Counted from the stretch's first letter, positions 1-8,979 are shown. The stretch: DNA of 64,000 bases from J054 sp965223095 (GCA_965223095.1 OZ244979.1:1426001-1490000); one strand, 5' to 3'. The notes: generated by a model not told the origin, from the letters alone. Numbers and translations: made by a program.

Positions 1-1
1 G

Positions 2-1207
2 GAGTTGCCGGAGAAATCCTGGAGCGTCACGGTCATGCCGGCTGCGGCGGCCTCTATACGGCCAAACCTCGAGCTCTATGCGCGCGTTGAGTCGCGTCAA
101 GACGCCAGTTTAAGCGCTGCCGTCGAAGCCGATGTCATCGAGGTTTTGGTTCAGGACGGTGACGACGTTGAAGCGGGCCAGACGCTCATTATTCTTGACG
201 ATCAAGACGCACAACTTGAATTGGTTCAGCGCGAAGCCGACGTCCAGGAGATTCGTGCCGACATTAAATTGGAACGGCAGCGACGCGCCAGGAACTTGGA
301 AGCCCTGGTTAACGAAAATGAGTTGTTGGCTCTGACAGAAAGTAATGCTGAGCGTGTCCGCAGCCTCTACAAAGACAATCTTCTATCTCAGGCGAACGTC
401 GATGATTCGGCGGAAGAATATAAGCGTCAACAGCTGTCCGTCACTTCGCGCCAACTCAGTATTGAAGAAAGCGAAATTCGCATCAACAAATTGCAAGCGC
501 AACTGCGGCGTGCCCAAGCTTTTCGTGACCGCGCCAAGCTAGCCGCGGATAGAACGCGTATCGGTGCGCCCTTTGCCGGCTCAATTTCCAATTCGAATGT
601 TTCGGTTGGTGATCGTGTCCGCGTCGGCGATGAAGTCATGCGCTTGCATAATCCTGCCAGCCTGGAACTCCATACCCAGGTACCTACTCGCTATGCCCAA
701 AGAATTCGTGACGCCCTAGTCGCCAAGCTTGAAATGCCAACCCAGGTCATGGTCAACGGTAAAGAGTATGCGGCTCGCCTGGCACGAATTTCGTCGCAAA
801 CACGCGAGGGATCGGGCAGCGTTGAGGCCTACCTAGATTTCGTCGATCTGCCACCAGAGACCCAGTTGGGTGCCACGCTACGGGTCCTGCTGTCTCTGCC
901 GGCGGAGCCAAATGCTCTGGCCATTCCCGCCGAGGCTATCTATGGCCGCAACCGGATTTATATCGTCGCCGAGTCACGACTGGTGGGTCTTGACGTTGAA
1001 CGTTTGGGCGAGCGGCAGTTAGCCAACGGACGCAGTGAAGTGATTGTCCGCAGTTCGCAACTTAGACCCGACGATAAAATCATTACCACGAAATTGTCCG
1101 CGGCGGCCGACGGTTTGTTGGTAGAAATCGCGGACAACTCAAACGTCGCAGAGCCGGATGCGATGCTGGCGGCCGGCGGTTCCGCGGCCGGCAATACGAG
1201 CCGGTGA
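2..1207 (+). CDS. RND efflux periplasmic adaptor subunit (5' end outside window)
   Basis: This is a periplasmic adaptor (membrane fusion protein, HlyD/AcrA type) that links an inner-membrane RND pump to an outer-membrane channel. The frame is open to the left edge, so the N-terminus with its signal sequence or lipobox is missing; the TTG at position 5 is not a credible start. In the visible 400 residues I see the first half of a lipoyl domain (about 38-63, ending VEAGQTLIILDD), a long Glu/Arg/Gln-rich coiled-coil hairpin (about 70-175), the second lipoyl half (APFAGSIS, GDRVRVGDEV, about 185-215) and a beta-barrel region. Its stop codon overlaps the start of the pump gene by one base (TGATG), so the two are co-translated. 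Substrate cannot be told from sequence. Confidence 0.9.
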   Translation, partial: ELPEKSWSVTVMPAAAASIRPNLELYARVESRQDASLSAAVEADVIEVLVQDGDDVEAGQTLIILDDQDAQLELVQREADVQEIRADIKLERQRRARNLEALVNENELLALTESNAERVRSLYKDNLLSQANVDDSAEEYKRQQLSVTSRQLSIEESEIRINKLQAQLRRAQAFRDRAKLAADRTRIGAPFAGSISNSNVSVGDRVRVGDEVMRLHNPASLELHTQVPTRYAQRIRDALVAKLEMPTQVMVNGKEYAARLARISSQTREGSGSVEAYLDFVDLPPETQLGATLRVLLSLPAEPNALAIPAEAIYGRNRIYIVAESRLVGLDVERLGERQLANGRSEVIVRSSQLRPDDKIITTKLSAAADGLLVEIADNSNVAEPDAMLAAGGSAAGNTSR

Positions 1208-4200
1208 TGCGACCGGGAATCATCAGCAGTTTTGTTCGGCACCCAGTGGCCCCCAACCTGGCCATGGCGGTCATGGTTTTATCGGGTATTTGGGCGCTAG
1301 GCCAACTGACGCGGCAAGTCTTGCCTAGTTTCGAGTTGAGCATCGTCAACGTAGAGGTACTTTGGCCGGGGGCCTCCGCGGAAGATATTCAAGCCTCGGT
1401 CACAGAACCCTTAGAGGACCGCCTGCGTAACGTCGATCAGCTCGAAAGCATTCGTTCTACATCTCGGGAAGGCAAAAGTCTTGTCACCTTGGAGTATGAC
1501 GATTCCGTTGATATGGGTGAGGTGCTTGACCAAGTCAAAGAGCGCGTCGCTCAGGTTAGAAATTTGCCGGCGAGTGCCGAGCAACCCATAGTGACCCTGG
1601 TGCCGCGCAATGCCTTGGTCGCTCGGTTGGTAGTTACCGGGCCCGAGTTGAACGCCTTGCGGCCGCTAGTGCGAAGCTTTGAGAGTGAACTGCGCGCCTT
1701 GGGTTTGGCGCGTATAGACGTGCTCGGCTTGCCGGCCGAAGAAATTGCCATCAAGCTTGATGGGACAAGGCTGAATGAGCTGCGCGTATCTCTGCAAGAC
1801 ATTAGTCAAAGAATTCGTCAGGCCAGCAGTGATGTACCGGCGGGGTCGGTCGGTCGAGCCGAGTCGGCGCGGCAGTTACGCAGTCTGGATCAAGCCCGCA
1901 GCGAGAGTGATTTTAGATCCTTGCCCGTGGCCGCCGATGACGACGGTCGACTCTTGCTATTGGGCGACGTGGCCGAAGTGGAACGTCGCGCGCGGGCCGA
2001 TGAACCGACTTTACTCGTAAACGGCGCGCCCGCCGTTGAAATTTCTGTGCAGCGGGCGGAATCTCAAGATGCGATCGATATCGCGCAAATGCTAACGGCT
2101 TGGGTGGAGCGTACAAAACCCGTGCTGCCCCCAAACGTTGATGTTTACGTCTACGATGAACCTTGGAAGCTGGTTGATGAGCGTATTGATCTGATGATCG
2201 AGAACGCTCTTGGAGGGCTGGTTCTCGTGGTCATCGCCCTGTTCGTATTTCTTAACGGGCGCGTGGCGTTTTGGGTTGCCGTTGGCATTCCCGTGGCACT
2301 CATGGCCGGCTTGATGGCTTTGTACTTGTTTGGCGGCAGCCTGAACATGATTAGTTTGTTCGCCATGGTGATGGCCTTGGGTATCGTCGTCGACGATGCC
2401 ATCGTCGTTGGCGAAGAAGCCGTCACGCGTTCTCAATCGGGGGCTCAACCCTTACAAGCCGCTGAAGAATCTGCCTATCGAATGTTGGGCCCGGTGATGG
2501 CCGCATCGCTAACCACGGTGGCGGCCTTCCTGCCGCTGATGACCATCGGTGGTGCTGGCGGCGCCATTCTGTTCTCCATCCCGCTCATCATGATCTGCGT
2601 GGTGATGGCTTCATTGGTGGAATGTTTTCTGGTTCTCCCGGGACATTTGCGTCACTCTTTAGAGGCCTCCGCGCGTAAGCCGCCCACCAAATTCAGACTA
2701 AAATTTGATATGGCCTTTGAGAATTTTCGCTGTGGCCGTTTCCGCGATACGGTGATTCGATCGGTTCGTGATCGGGGTACCACCTTTGCCATCGCTTTGG
2801 GCGGACTCATTGTCGTGATCGGGTTAATCTCCGGTGGGCGTTTAGAGTTCACTCTTTTTCCACAGCCCGATGACCGCAAGCTCGAAACCATCATTCGCTT
2901 CAGTGCCGGAACGCCAGGCAAGCGCGTCGCTGATTTCGTGGACAAGGCACGCCTAGCACTGCGCAAAGTGGAGGCTGATTCGGGGCAAAAACTAATCGCC
3001 TTGGAAGTGACCAAGCTGGGTTTGGATCCGCGGGGTACCCGCAGCAGCAACGTTGCGACCATGAGTATAGAACTGGTGCCGGGTAGCGAGCGCAGCCTTT
3101 CTAACGCCGAAATTATTCGTCTTTGGCGCGCAGCTGTCCCCTTGCCAGCAGGCCTTGAGAATTTCTTCGTGCTGAACAGTTCTGGAGGGCCGCACGCCAA
3201 CGACATCGAACTCGATCTGGTTGGCACCGATCCCGAAGCATTGAAGCTAGCCGCTATTGAAATTACCCAGGCCTTAAATGGCATCACCGGCGTAAGCGGC
3301 GTGCGCGATGATATGGCCTGGGGCAAAGAACAGCTGATTTTTGAGTTATCACCCACTGGTGAAGCACTGGGCCTTAACGGGGATTCATTGGGCGCTCAGT
3401 TACGCGCAGCGTTTTCCGGCGAACTGGTACAGATTTTTCAGGACAAGGGTGAAGAAGTCGAGGTCCGGGTGCTGGTCAGCGACCGAGAACGCGATTCATT
3501 GGGCGTTTTGGAAACTTTGCCAATTGTTTTGCCTTCAGGAGAAACTGCGCCACTTAGCGATGTGGCGAGCTTACGCTATCAGCGCGGCTTCGAGTCGTTA
3601 AAGCGTACAAGCGGTGAGTTGGCGGTGCAGGTAACCGCCGATGTCGATGAGCAGTTGAACAACAACAATGCCGTGCGTGCGCTAATGAATGAGAAAGTCC
3701 TGCCCGGCATCAGCGTTCGTCCGGGCGTCGACGACGCGCGTTTTGGGGGCGATGCTGAAAGCCAAGGTGAGACCCTGGGGGATGTTGGTACGGCCCTGCC
3801 GTTGGCATTTTTGCTCATTTACATCATTTTGGCCTGGGTGTTTGAGTCCTACTTGTGGCCGCTGGCGGTCTTGTCGGTGGTGCCGTTTGGTGTGGTGGGT
3901 GCCATGCTCGGACATTGGTTGTTGTCGGTGGATGTCACTTTGATGTCGATCTTCGGCCTGTTCGGATTGATCGGCATTGTGATCAACGACTCGATTATTT
4001 TGGTCAGCGTATTCCGCGAACTTTGCGCCCAAGGCATGGATGTCAAATCTGCTGCGGCCGAGGCCTCGGTTAGGCGGATGCGGGCGGTGATACTCACGTC
4101 CATCACCACGGTACTGGGCTTGCTGCCAGTATTGTTCGAGACTGACCTGCAGGCGCAGTTTCTGCGGCCCCTGGTGGTGTCCCTGTCCTTCGGTTTGATG

Positions 4201-4323
4201 TTTGCCACGTTTATCGTGTTGTTCTTACTGCCTGCAATCTTGGCCGGGCTTGAATCGCAATCCATTCGCTTGCGGGGCCTACAGCGAATATTTGTAGATC
4301 CTCAGCCGGATATCGGGCGTTAG
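1207..4323 (+). CDS. RND family efflux permease (AcrB/HAE1-like)
   Basis: This is an inner-membrane proton-driven efflux pump of about 1038 residues, the usual length of the AcrB/HAE family. It has the expected duplicated layout: TM1 near residues 14-34, a large periplasmic porter domain, a TM2-6 bundle, a second periplasmic domain and a second bundle. The proton-relay TM4 carries GIVVDDAIVVGEE with paired Asp near residues 397-398; the matching second-half helix reads GIVINDSIIL. A GTG at 1204 lies one codon before ATG 1207; I chose the ATG. The protein works with the adaptor upstream. No outer-membrane TolC-like factor is present here, so it is encoded elsewhere. The family exports drugs, solvents or lipids; the pump is not CusA-like by any motif I can see. 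Confidence 0.93.
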   Translation: MRPGIISSFVRHPVAPNLAMAVMVLSGIWALGQLTRQVLPSFELSIVNVEVLWPGASAEDIQASVTEPLEDRLRNVDQLESIRSTSREGKSLVTLEYDDSVDMGEVLDQVKERVAQVRNLPASAEQPIVTLVPRNALVARLVVTGPELNALRPLVRSFESELRALGLARIDVLGLPAEEIAIKLDGTRLNELRVSLQDISQRIRQASSDVPAGSVGRAESARQLRSLDQARSESDFRSLPVAADDDGRLLLLGDVAEVERRARADEPTLLVNGAPAVEISVQRAESQDAIDIAQMLTAWVERTKPVLPPNVDVYVYDEPWKLVDERIDLMIENALGGLVLVVIALFVFLNGRVAFWVAVGIPVALMAGLMALYLFGGSLNMISLFAMVMALGIVVDDAIVVGEEAVTRSQSGAQPLQAAEESAYRMLGPVMAASLTTVAAFLPLMTIGGAGGAILFSIPLIMICVVMASLVECFLVLPGHLRHSLEASARKPPTKFRLKFDMAFENFRCGRFRDTVIRSVRDRGTTFAIALGGLIVVIGLISGGRLEFTLFPQPDDRKLETIIRFSAGTPGKRVADFVDKARLALRKVEADSGQKLIALEVTKLGLDPRGTRSSNVATMSIELVPGSERSLSNAEIIRLWRAAVPLPAGLENFFVLNSSGGPHANDIELDLVGTDPEALKLAAIEITQALNGITGVSGVRDDMAWGKEQLIFELSPTGEALGLNGDSLGAQLRAAFSGELVQIFQDKGEEVEVRVLVSDRERDSLGVLETLPIVLPSGETAPLSDVASLRYQRGFESLKRTSGELAVQVTADVDEQLNNNNAVRALMNEKVLPGISVRPGVDDARFGGDAESQGETLGDVGTALPLAFLLIYIILAWVFESYLWPLAVLSVVPFGVVGAMLGHWLLSVDVTLMSIFGLFGLIGIVINDSIILVSVFRELCAQGMDVKSAAAEASVRRMRAVILTSITTVLGLLPVLFETDLQAQFLRPLVVSLSFGLMFATFIVLFLLPAILAGLESQSIRLRGLQRIFVDPQPDIGR

Positions 4324-4380
4324 CACGCGGTCGGATGGCGTGTTGACTTTACGCTCGCCGCGTCGCTCAAGGGGTTATGC

Positions 4381-5160
4381 TTGGGCTGTGGCAGTGCGGA
4401 ATATCAGATGGTGAGCGACAAAACCCCAAGCCGGCCCAAGCCTTTTATGGAGGGCATGATTCCGACCTTGAACCATCGCGGCTTCATGTCTGAGACCCTC
4501 GATCGCTTCTCCATGGCATTCGTCGACTATGCCGCACTCTGTGATGGCGAAGTATTGGATTTGGGTTGTGCATACGGTGTGGCAACTCGTGCAGTTCTCG
4601 AGCGCGGTGGTCGAGTATTAGCGAGCGACATGGATCCTGGGCATTTGGAAATTCTGGAACAGGAGACACCCGCTGAACATCGGCCTCGACTAAGTACTAA
4701 AGCAGGTTTAGTACCGGAGGTTGATTTTCCTGCTGCTGCTTTTGCCGCGATTCTTTGCTCACGGGTTCTTCACTTTCTTAAGACCGAGGAAATTCCTGTG
4801 GCACTGAGAAAAATGTTGACTTGGTTGCGGCCCGGTGGGCGCTTGTTTTTGGTGGCTGATACGCCCTATACGGGTTTCTGGTTCAGCATTGCGCCCGAGT
4901 ACGAGCGGCGTAAAGCGGCCGGCGAGCCATGGCCCGCCTTCATAGAGAATGTGGCGCCTTTACTAAATCGGGCCGATCTCCCCGCAGGCATGCTGGCCTA
5001 TCTCAATCCCTTAGACCCCGACATCTTGCGGCGCGAGGCAACGAGCGCCGGCTTCGTCGTTGAGGAGTCGGCGTTTACCGGGCGCGGTGGCGAGCCCGAC
5101 GGCAATCAGCACGCCGGGCTGATTGCGCTGCGCCCAAAGAACGCGCGGGGGCGGCGCTGA
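4381..5160 (+). CDS. Class I SAM-dependent methyltransferase
   Basis: This is a Rossmann-fold methyltransferase of 259 residues. Motif I is VLDLGCAYGVATRAVL (about residues 56-72), the acidic end of strand 2 is LASDMDPG, and the motif IV region reads AAILCSRVLHFL, followed by LRPGGRLFLVAD, typical of the UbiE/Methyltransf_11 group. I kept the TTG start at 4381 because AAGGGG lies 6 bases upstream; ATG 4408 is the alternative and loses only nine residues. The gene is about 60 bases after the RND pump and may be read through from it. Substrate is unknown. A role in quinone, lipid or small-molecule methylation is possible but not supported by a specific motif. Confidence 0.8.
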   Translation: MGCGSAEYQMVSDKTPSRPKPFMEGMIPTLNHRGFMSETLDRFSMAFVDYAALCDGEVLDLGCAYGVATRAVLERGGRVLASDMDPGHLEILEQETPAEHRPRLSTKAGLVPEVDFPAAAFAAILCSRVLHFLKTEEIPVALRKMLTWLRPGGRLFLVADTPYTGFWFSIAPEYERRKAAGEPWPAFIENVAPLLNRADLPAGMLAYLNPLDPDILRREATSAGFVVEESAFTGRGGEPDGNQHAGLIALRPKNARGRR

Positions 5161-5238
5161 TAGTCAGCTGAATGGGGGTATAAGATTCTGTTTTTAAAGC
5201 AATTATGGCTGTGTTACTGCATTCCGGCGGTGCATTTA

Positions 5239-5267
5239 TTGACAGCATCAGCAGATCCGCGTATTAC
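5239..5267 (+). promoter_or_regulatory. Sigma-70-type promoter of the ABC/TetR operon
   Basis: A perfect TTGACA -35 box (5239-5244) is followed after exactly 17 bases by TATTAC (5262-5267, four of six consensus bases). Transcription would begin near 5274, giving a leader of about 26 bases before ATG 5300. The -10 box overlaps the left arm of the palindromic operator at 5265-5291, as expected for a repressor-controlled promoter. Confidence 0.7.
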
Positions 5268-5291
5268 TTAGCGACAGCCTGTCGCTAAGTA
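5265..5291. promoter_or_regulatory. 27-bp palindromic operator, probable TetR binding site
   Basis: The sequence is a perfect inverted repeat with 13-base arms (TACTTAGCGACAG and its complement) around a single C at 5278. It covers the end of the -10 box, the predicted start of transcription and most of the 5' leader, and stops 8 bases before ATG 5300. Size, symmetry and position fit a TetR-family operator. The obvious partner is the TetR protein encoded as the third gene of the same operon, which would make the circuit autoregulatory. Confidence 0.75.
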
Positions 5292-5299
5292 TAATTAAC

Positions 5300-6442
5300 A
5301 TGTTTATAGCCATTCGCGACCTCTTACACGCTAAAGGGCGGTTTGCACTCATGACCTTGGTCATTGCGCTAATCGCCTTCCTGATGACTTTCTTGACGGG
5401 TCTCGCCGCCGGTCTCATCAAGAACAATATTTCGGGTCTGATGGAATTGGATGTTAGTCACATTGCGTTCGAGTGGGACGATAAGCCGACGTATCGCAAT
5501 ACCATGATTGAGCGTGCTCAGTGGGAAGAGTGGGCACAGAAGCCGGGGGTTAAGCAATTAGAGCCCATGGGTCACACCGTTTTTACCGCGCGTAATCAAG
5601 ACAATGATCCCTTGGAACTGGTGCTTTGGGGTTTGGAACCGGGCTCCATCATCGAACCTAAAGCCATTGAAGGCGAACAACTCGGCGCCCGTGAAGACGG
5701 TGTCATTGTTTCTGAATTGCTAGTGGCACGGGACGGCGTAGAGATCGGCGATCGGATTACCTTGGATCGCGTGTTGACCGAAATTGAAGTCATCGGCATT
5801 GCCGAGGAAAGAAACATTGGTCATATTCCCATCATTTATGCGCCTTTGCGAAAATGGCAGGAGGCGACGTACGGACCGCCGGGTGGCGCACCGCCTGGGG
5901 AAAAGCTTCCCGATATCGTGTTTGATTTCGTCAGCATTTTGGCCCTGCAGTTGGATGAAAATCTGAGTTCAGAAGAAATCGCCGCCCTTGATGAGGAAAT
6001 CGGCACGAGTACGCTCGATCGCGCCAGTTTTTATGCTGCTTCCACGGGCTATATTGAAGAAGTACGCACGGTACAAATCATTCAAATCTTTTTGTTCGTT
6101 ATTTCGGCGGTGGTGATCGGCGCCTTCTTTAGTATTTGGACCATCCAGCGAACTCGTGAGATCGGCTTGGTTAAAGCCTTGGGCGGGTCGAACGGTTATT
6201 TGCTGCGCGATGCCCTAGGGCAAGCGCTGATCCTGATGGCCCTGGGTGTTGTCACGGGGCTTGGCTTGGGGCTATGGGCCGGCCAAGCCTTCATGGAATC
6301 GGGCCGCCCTTTCATGTTCGAGGTCGATAAGATCACTCAGGCCATGATCCTACTGATCGTTGCCGGCTTGTTAGGTGGTGCTTTGGCCATTCGCCGTATT
6401 ACTAGAGTCGATCCCATCATTGCTCTGGGGCAAGAACAATGA
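5300..6442 (+). CDS. ABC transporter permease, FtsX/MacB type
   Basis: This 380-residue inner-membrane permease belongs to the MacB/LolE/FtsX (type VII) superfamily. It has TM1 at about 14-38, a soluble periplasmic domain of roughly 210 residues (about 45-250), then three helices in the C-terminal FtsX domain (about 255-280, 300-325, 345-365), with the conserved coupling segment IQRTREIGLVKALGGS between the first two of these. These systems transmit force across the membrane to move lipids, lipoproteins or substrates already in the periplasm, rather than importing solutes. ATG 5300 follows the operator by 8 bases and lacks a good Shine-Dalgarno site. The gene overlaps its ATPase by 4 bases (ATGA). 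No partner adaptor or outer-membrane factor is adjacent. Confidence 0.85.
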   Translation: MFIAIRDLLHAKGRFALMTLVIALIAFLMTFLTGLAAGLIKNNISGLMELDVSHIAFEWDDKPTYRNTMIERAQWEEWAQKPGVKQLEPMGHTVFTARNQDNDPLELVLWGLEPGSIIEPKAIEGEQLGAREDGVIVSELLVARDGVEIGDRITLDRVLTEIEVIGIAEERNIGHIPIIYAPLRKWQEATYGPPGGAPPGEKLPDIVFDFVSILALQLDENLSSEEIAALDEEIGTSTLDRASFYAASTGYIEEVRTVQIIQIFLFVISAVVIGAFFSIWTIQRTREIGLVKALGGSNGYLLRDALGQALILMALGVVTGLGLGLWAGQAFMESGRPFMFEVDKITQAMILLIVAGLLGGALAIRRITRVDPIIALGQEQ

Positions 6443-7161
6443 GCCTGCGTGCGGAAAATGTTTCGTTGGTCTTGGGTGACGGAGACCAGCAGATCAAGGC
6501 CCTGGACGATGTGTCTGTGAACGTGGCCGCGGGTGAGTTCACCTTGATACTGGGTCCGTCGGGATCCGGCAAGTCGAGCTTGTTGGCTGTCTGTGGCGGT
6601 CTACGTACACCCACGACGGGGCGTGTTTGGGTCGGTGATACCGAGATTACCGGCCTAAAAGCTGCGGCATTGACCAAGATTCGGCGCGAAAAGATTGGCT
6701 TCGTCTTCCAGCAATCTAATCTAGTGCCGTCGCTCACGGCCATCGATCAATTGCTGTTGCTGGCTCATATGAGCGGACGAAAACCTCGCGCCGCTGATCA
6801 TGAGCGTGCCTTGGCCTTGCTCGATGAGGTTGGCATGGTCGATAAGAAAAACCGCCACGGCGGACAATTGTCAGGCGGCGAGCGGCAAAGAGTCGGCATT
6901 GCCCGCGCCTTCATGACGCAGCCTTCGCTGTTGTTAGTTGATGAACCGACCTCCATGCTGGATCGCAAACGCGGACATCAAATTGTGGAGTTACTGCAAA
7001 AGGCCTGCCATGAGCATCAAGTCGCCACACTCATGGTGACCCATGATCATAGCGTCCTCGATAACGCCGATCGCGTGGTTGCCATTACCGATGGGCGCTT
7101 GGAGGAAATGTCGCAGGCAAGTCAGTTAATGCCGGAACGAGTAACTGATGCCGCGCATTGA
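6439..7161 (+). CDS. ABC transporter ATP-binding protein, MacB/LolD type
   Basis: This is a cytoplasmic ATPase of 240 residues that powers the preceding permease. All nucleotide-binding motifs are present in order: Walker A GPSGSGKSS (about residues 39-47), Q-loop FVFQQSNLVPSLTA, signature LSGGERQRVGIARA, Walker B LLLVDEPTSMLD and the switch histidine in MVTHDHSVL. It overlaps the permease by 4 bases and the TetR gene by 14, so all three proteins come from one transcript. Sequence style is that of the LolD/MacB/FtsE group. Confidence 0.92.
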   Translation: MSLRAENVSLVLGDGDQQIKALDDVSVNVAAGEFTLILGPSGSGKSSLLAVCGGLRTPTTGRVWVGDTEITGLKAAALTKIRREKIGFVFQQSNLVPSLTAIDQLLLLAHMSGRKPRAADHERALALLDEVGMVDKKNRHGGQLSGGERQRVGIARAFMTQPSLLLVDEPTSMLDRKRGHQIVELLQKACHEHQVATLMVTHDHSVLDNADRVVAITDGRLEEMSQASQLMPERVTDAAH

Positions 7162-7735
7162 AGCAGAAAGTATTCAGGCCCATGTTCGCCAGCAAACGGA
7201 CCGCATTGTTGATGCCGCATCCAAGTTATTCAGTGAGCGCGGGTACGGCCGCACGGAGTTGAGTGACATCGCCAAGGAAGTTGGCTTAGCGCGCAATTCC
7301 CTATACCGCTATTACCCCAATAAGGACTATGTGCTACTGGCCTGTTTGAAGCGAGATATGGCGCCGGGCTTAGCGCGACTTCGAGAACTGGAGGAGTCCA
7401 TCGGCGATCCACGTGAAAGAATTGAGGCATGGATTGCTTTGCAAATGGAGATCGCGCTAACAACTTGTCACGATGCCATGCATATGCTGGCGGATAGCAG
7501 CGAAAACTCTGCGGATTTTCGTCGTGAAATATCGGCTCTACACGAACCTCCCGCCCAAGTTTTACGCCGTGCCTTGGATGAATTGTTCGCCAACACCGAT
7601 CGAGACGTCGCGCTGATGAGCGCCATGATCACCGGTATGGTGCATGCGGCCGCGGCTCGTGCCATGGAAACGGAGCAAGAGGTGGAAGTCTTGGCGCAGG
7701 TTTCAGCCGCCGTTCGGCAAGTCTTGTTGTGTTAA
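7148..7735 (+). CDS. TetR/AcrR family transcriptional regulator
   Basis: This is a 195-residue repressor-type regulator with an N-terminal helix-turn-helix (about residues 13-58; ELSDIAKEVGLARNSLYRYY is the recognition region) and an all-helical ligand-binding domain with no strong similarity I can name. It is the last gene of the ABC operon and overlaps the ATPase gene by 14 bases. The perfect palindrome at the operon promoter is the likely binding site, giving negative autoregulation relieved by an unknown ligand, plausibly the transporter's substrate. Confidence 0.88.
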   Translation: MPRIEAESIQAHVRQQTDRIVDAASKLFSERGYGRTELSDIAKEVGLARNSLYRYYPNKDYVLLACLKRDMAPGLARLRELEESIGDPRERIEAWIALQMEIALTTCHDAMHMLADSSENSADFRREISALHEPPAQVLRRALDELFANTDRDVALMSAMITGMVHAAAARAMETEQEVEVLAQVSAAVRQVLLC

Positions 7736-7744
7736 ACGGACCTC

Positions 7745-7810
7745 GTGATCCGGACAATTAACTTCACGCAAAAGAACGCAAAGCCGGTTTCCGTTGAAGT
7801 TGCAGATCAC
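7745..7810 (+). promoter_or_regulatory. Structured leader before the CbiX-like gene
   Basis: Two nested inverted repeats sit between the TetR stop and the next gene's ribosome site: GTGATC (7745-7750) pairs with GATCAC (7805-7810), and AACTTCA (7760-7766) pairs with TGAAGTT (7795-7801). The 28-base loop contains the direct repeat ACGCAAA twice, three bases apart. The structure ends 10 bases before AAGGAG (7821-7826). It could be a regulatory RNA fold or a protein site; it matches no riboswitch consensus I know. Confidence 0.35.
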
Positions 7811-7833
7811 CGGTGCCGCCAAGGAGACATGAA

Positions 7834-8979
7834 ATGAATATGCAAAACGTTCGCAAAACCAATATTGCGCAGCTTACTTTACTAATTGTCTTGAGCGTAT
7901 TTTTCGCTCTCGGCTTGTCGCGGGCCGCTATGTCTCAAGACCACTCCGCGCATAGTGAGCATGAACACCAGCACGAGGCCGGTGTTCCTGAGATGGATGC
8001 GGAAGGCAAGCGTTTGACTAGCTATCAGGTGAAGCACGACATGGACGCGGCCACGCTGGCAGCCCTGAGGAAGAAAATCGCTCTTTATCGTGGCCTCACA
8101 GACATGGAAGTGAACATGAATATGTCCGCCATGGGTCCAAACTACGAATGGTATGCCAGCGACCTTGATCAAAAAGGGGAGACTGGCGTCCTGTTGCTGT
8201 CTCACGGCGTCGGTGAAAACAGTGACCGTATTCTCAAAGAGGCTCTGGAACCTGTTTCAAGCAAGTATCCAATGGCCATTGGCTTCGGCATGGCCATGAT
8301 GCAGTCGGCCTACCTGCAATCCGCGGTGGACGATTTAACGGAGCGCGGCGTTACAACCATCGTACTGGTGCCGAATGGGACCACGACGGAATACAACAGC
8401 TTGACGCGCCAATGGAAGTACATATTCGATCTAGATGGCCAGGAGTCGACCTATCTAGACGTGCCGAAAGTCAAGACCGATGCTCATTTAGTCATGACGA
8501 GCCATTTTGCCGACCATCCGCTGATCTCGGATATTCTGTATGACCATGCAAAGGAAGTAAGCGAAGACCCGGGTAATGAAGCGGTGATCTTGGTGGCCCA
8601 TGGTCCGGAAGATCTAGAAGACAATGGTCCGGATTTGGAAATCCTCAGCGCTCATGTGGAGCGGCTTAAGGCAAAAAATGAATTTGCCGATGTAAAGCTA
8701 ATCAATCTGCAGGATGATGCCATTCCCCCGATCCGCGAATCCAACGTAAGACAATTGCGGCGCTGGATTAAGCAAGCCGAAAGGAAAGGTCAAACGCCGC
8801 TGGTTGTTGCGTTGGCCGCCGCCAGCCACGGTGTGCAGACGCATATTCGACAAGATTTGCGGGGACTGAATTACGTGTTCGCGGAAAAAGGCATGGCGGA
8901 GCATCCGAAGTATGTTGCCTGGATTAGCGCTGCCATCGAAGAAGCTATCGCCGCAGAGCCGGTGGCGTTGCTCGACTAG
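7834..8979 (+). CDS. Exported CbiX/SirB-like chelatase-fold protein with His-rich N-terminus
   Basis: I start at ATG 7834 because AAGGAG lies 7 bases upstream; a GTG at 7813 is less likely. The 381-residue product has an N-terminal hydrophobic segment (about 9-30) that predicts export, then a His-rich stretch (HSAHSEHEHQHE) fit to bind metal. The remainder looks like a tandem sirohydrochlorin chelatase fold: each half has the strand-His-Gly motif that carries the metal-ligand histidine in CbiX/SirB (LLLSHG near residue 125, ILVAHG near 255). Cobalamin or siroheme enzymes of this family are cytoplasmic, so an exported version is unusual. A clear paralogue lies at 35043-36215. The gene follows the ABC/TetR operon but has its own leader. 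Function is unproven; periplasmic metal or tetrapyrrole handling is my inference. Confidence 0.65.
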   Translation: MNMQNVRKTNIAQLTLLIVLSVFFALGLSRAAMSQDHSAHSEHEHQHEAGVPEMDAEGKRLTSYQVKHDMDAATLAALRKKIALYRGLTDMEVNMNMSAMGPNYEWYASDLDQKGETGVLLLSHGVGENSDRILKEALEPVSSKYPMAIGFGMAMMQSAYLQSAVDDLTERGVTTIVLVPNGTTTEYNSLTRQWKYIFDLDGQESTYLDVPKVKTDAHLVMTSHFADHPLISDILYDHAKEVSEDPGNEAVILVAHGPEDLEDNGPDLEILSAHVERLKAKNEFADVKLINLQDDAIPPIRESNVRQLRRWIKQAERKGQTPLVVALAAASHGVQTHIRQDLRGLNYVFAEKGMAEHPKYVAWISAAIEEAIAAEPVALLD

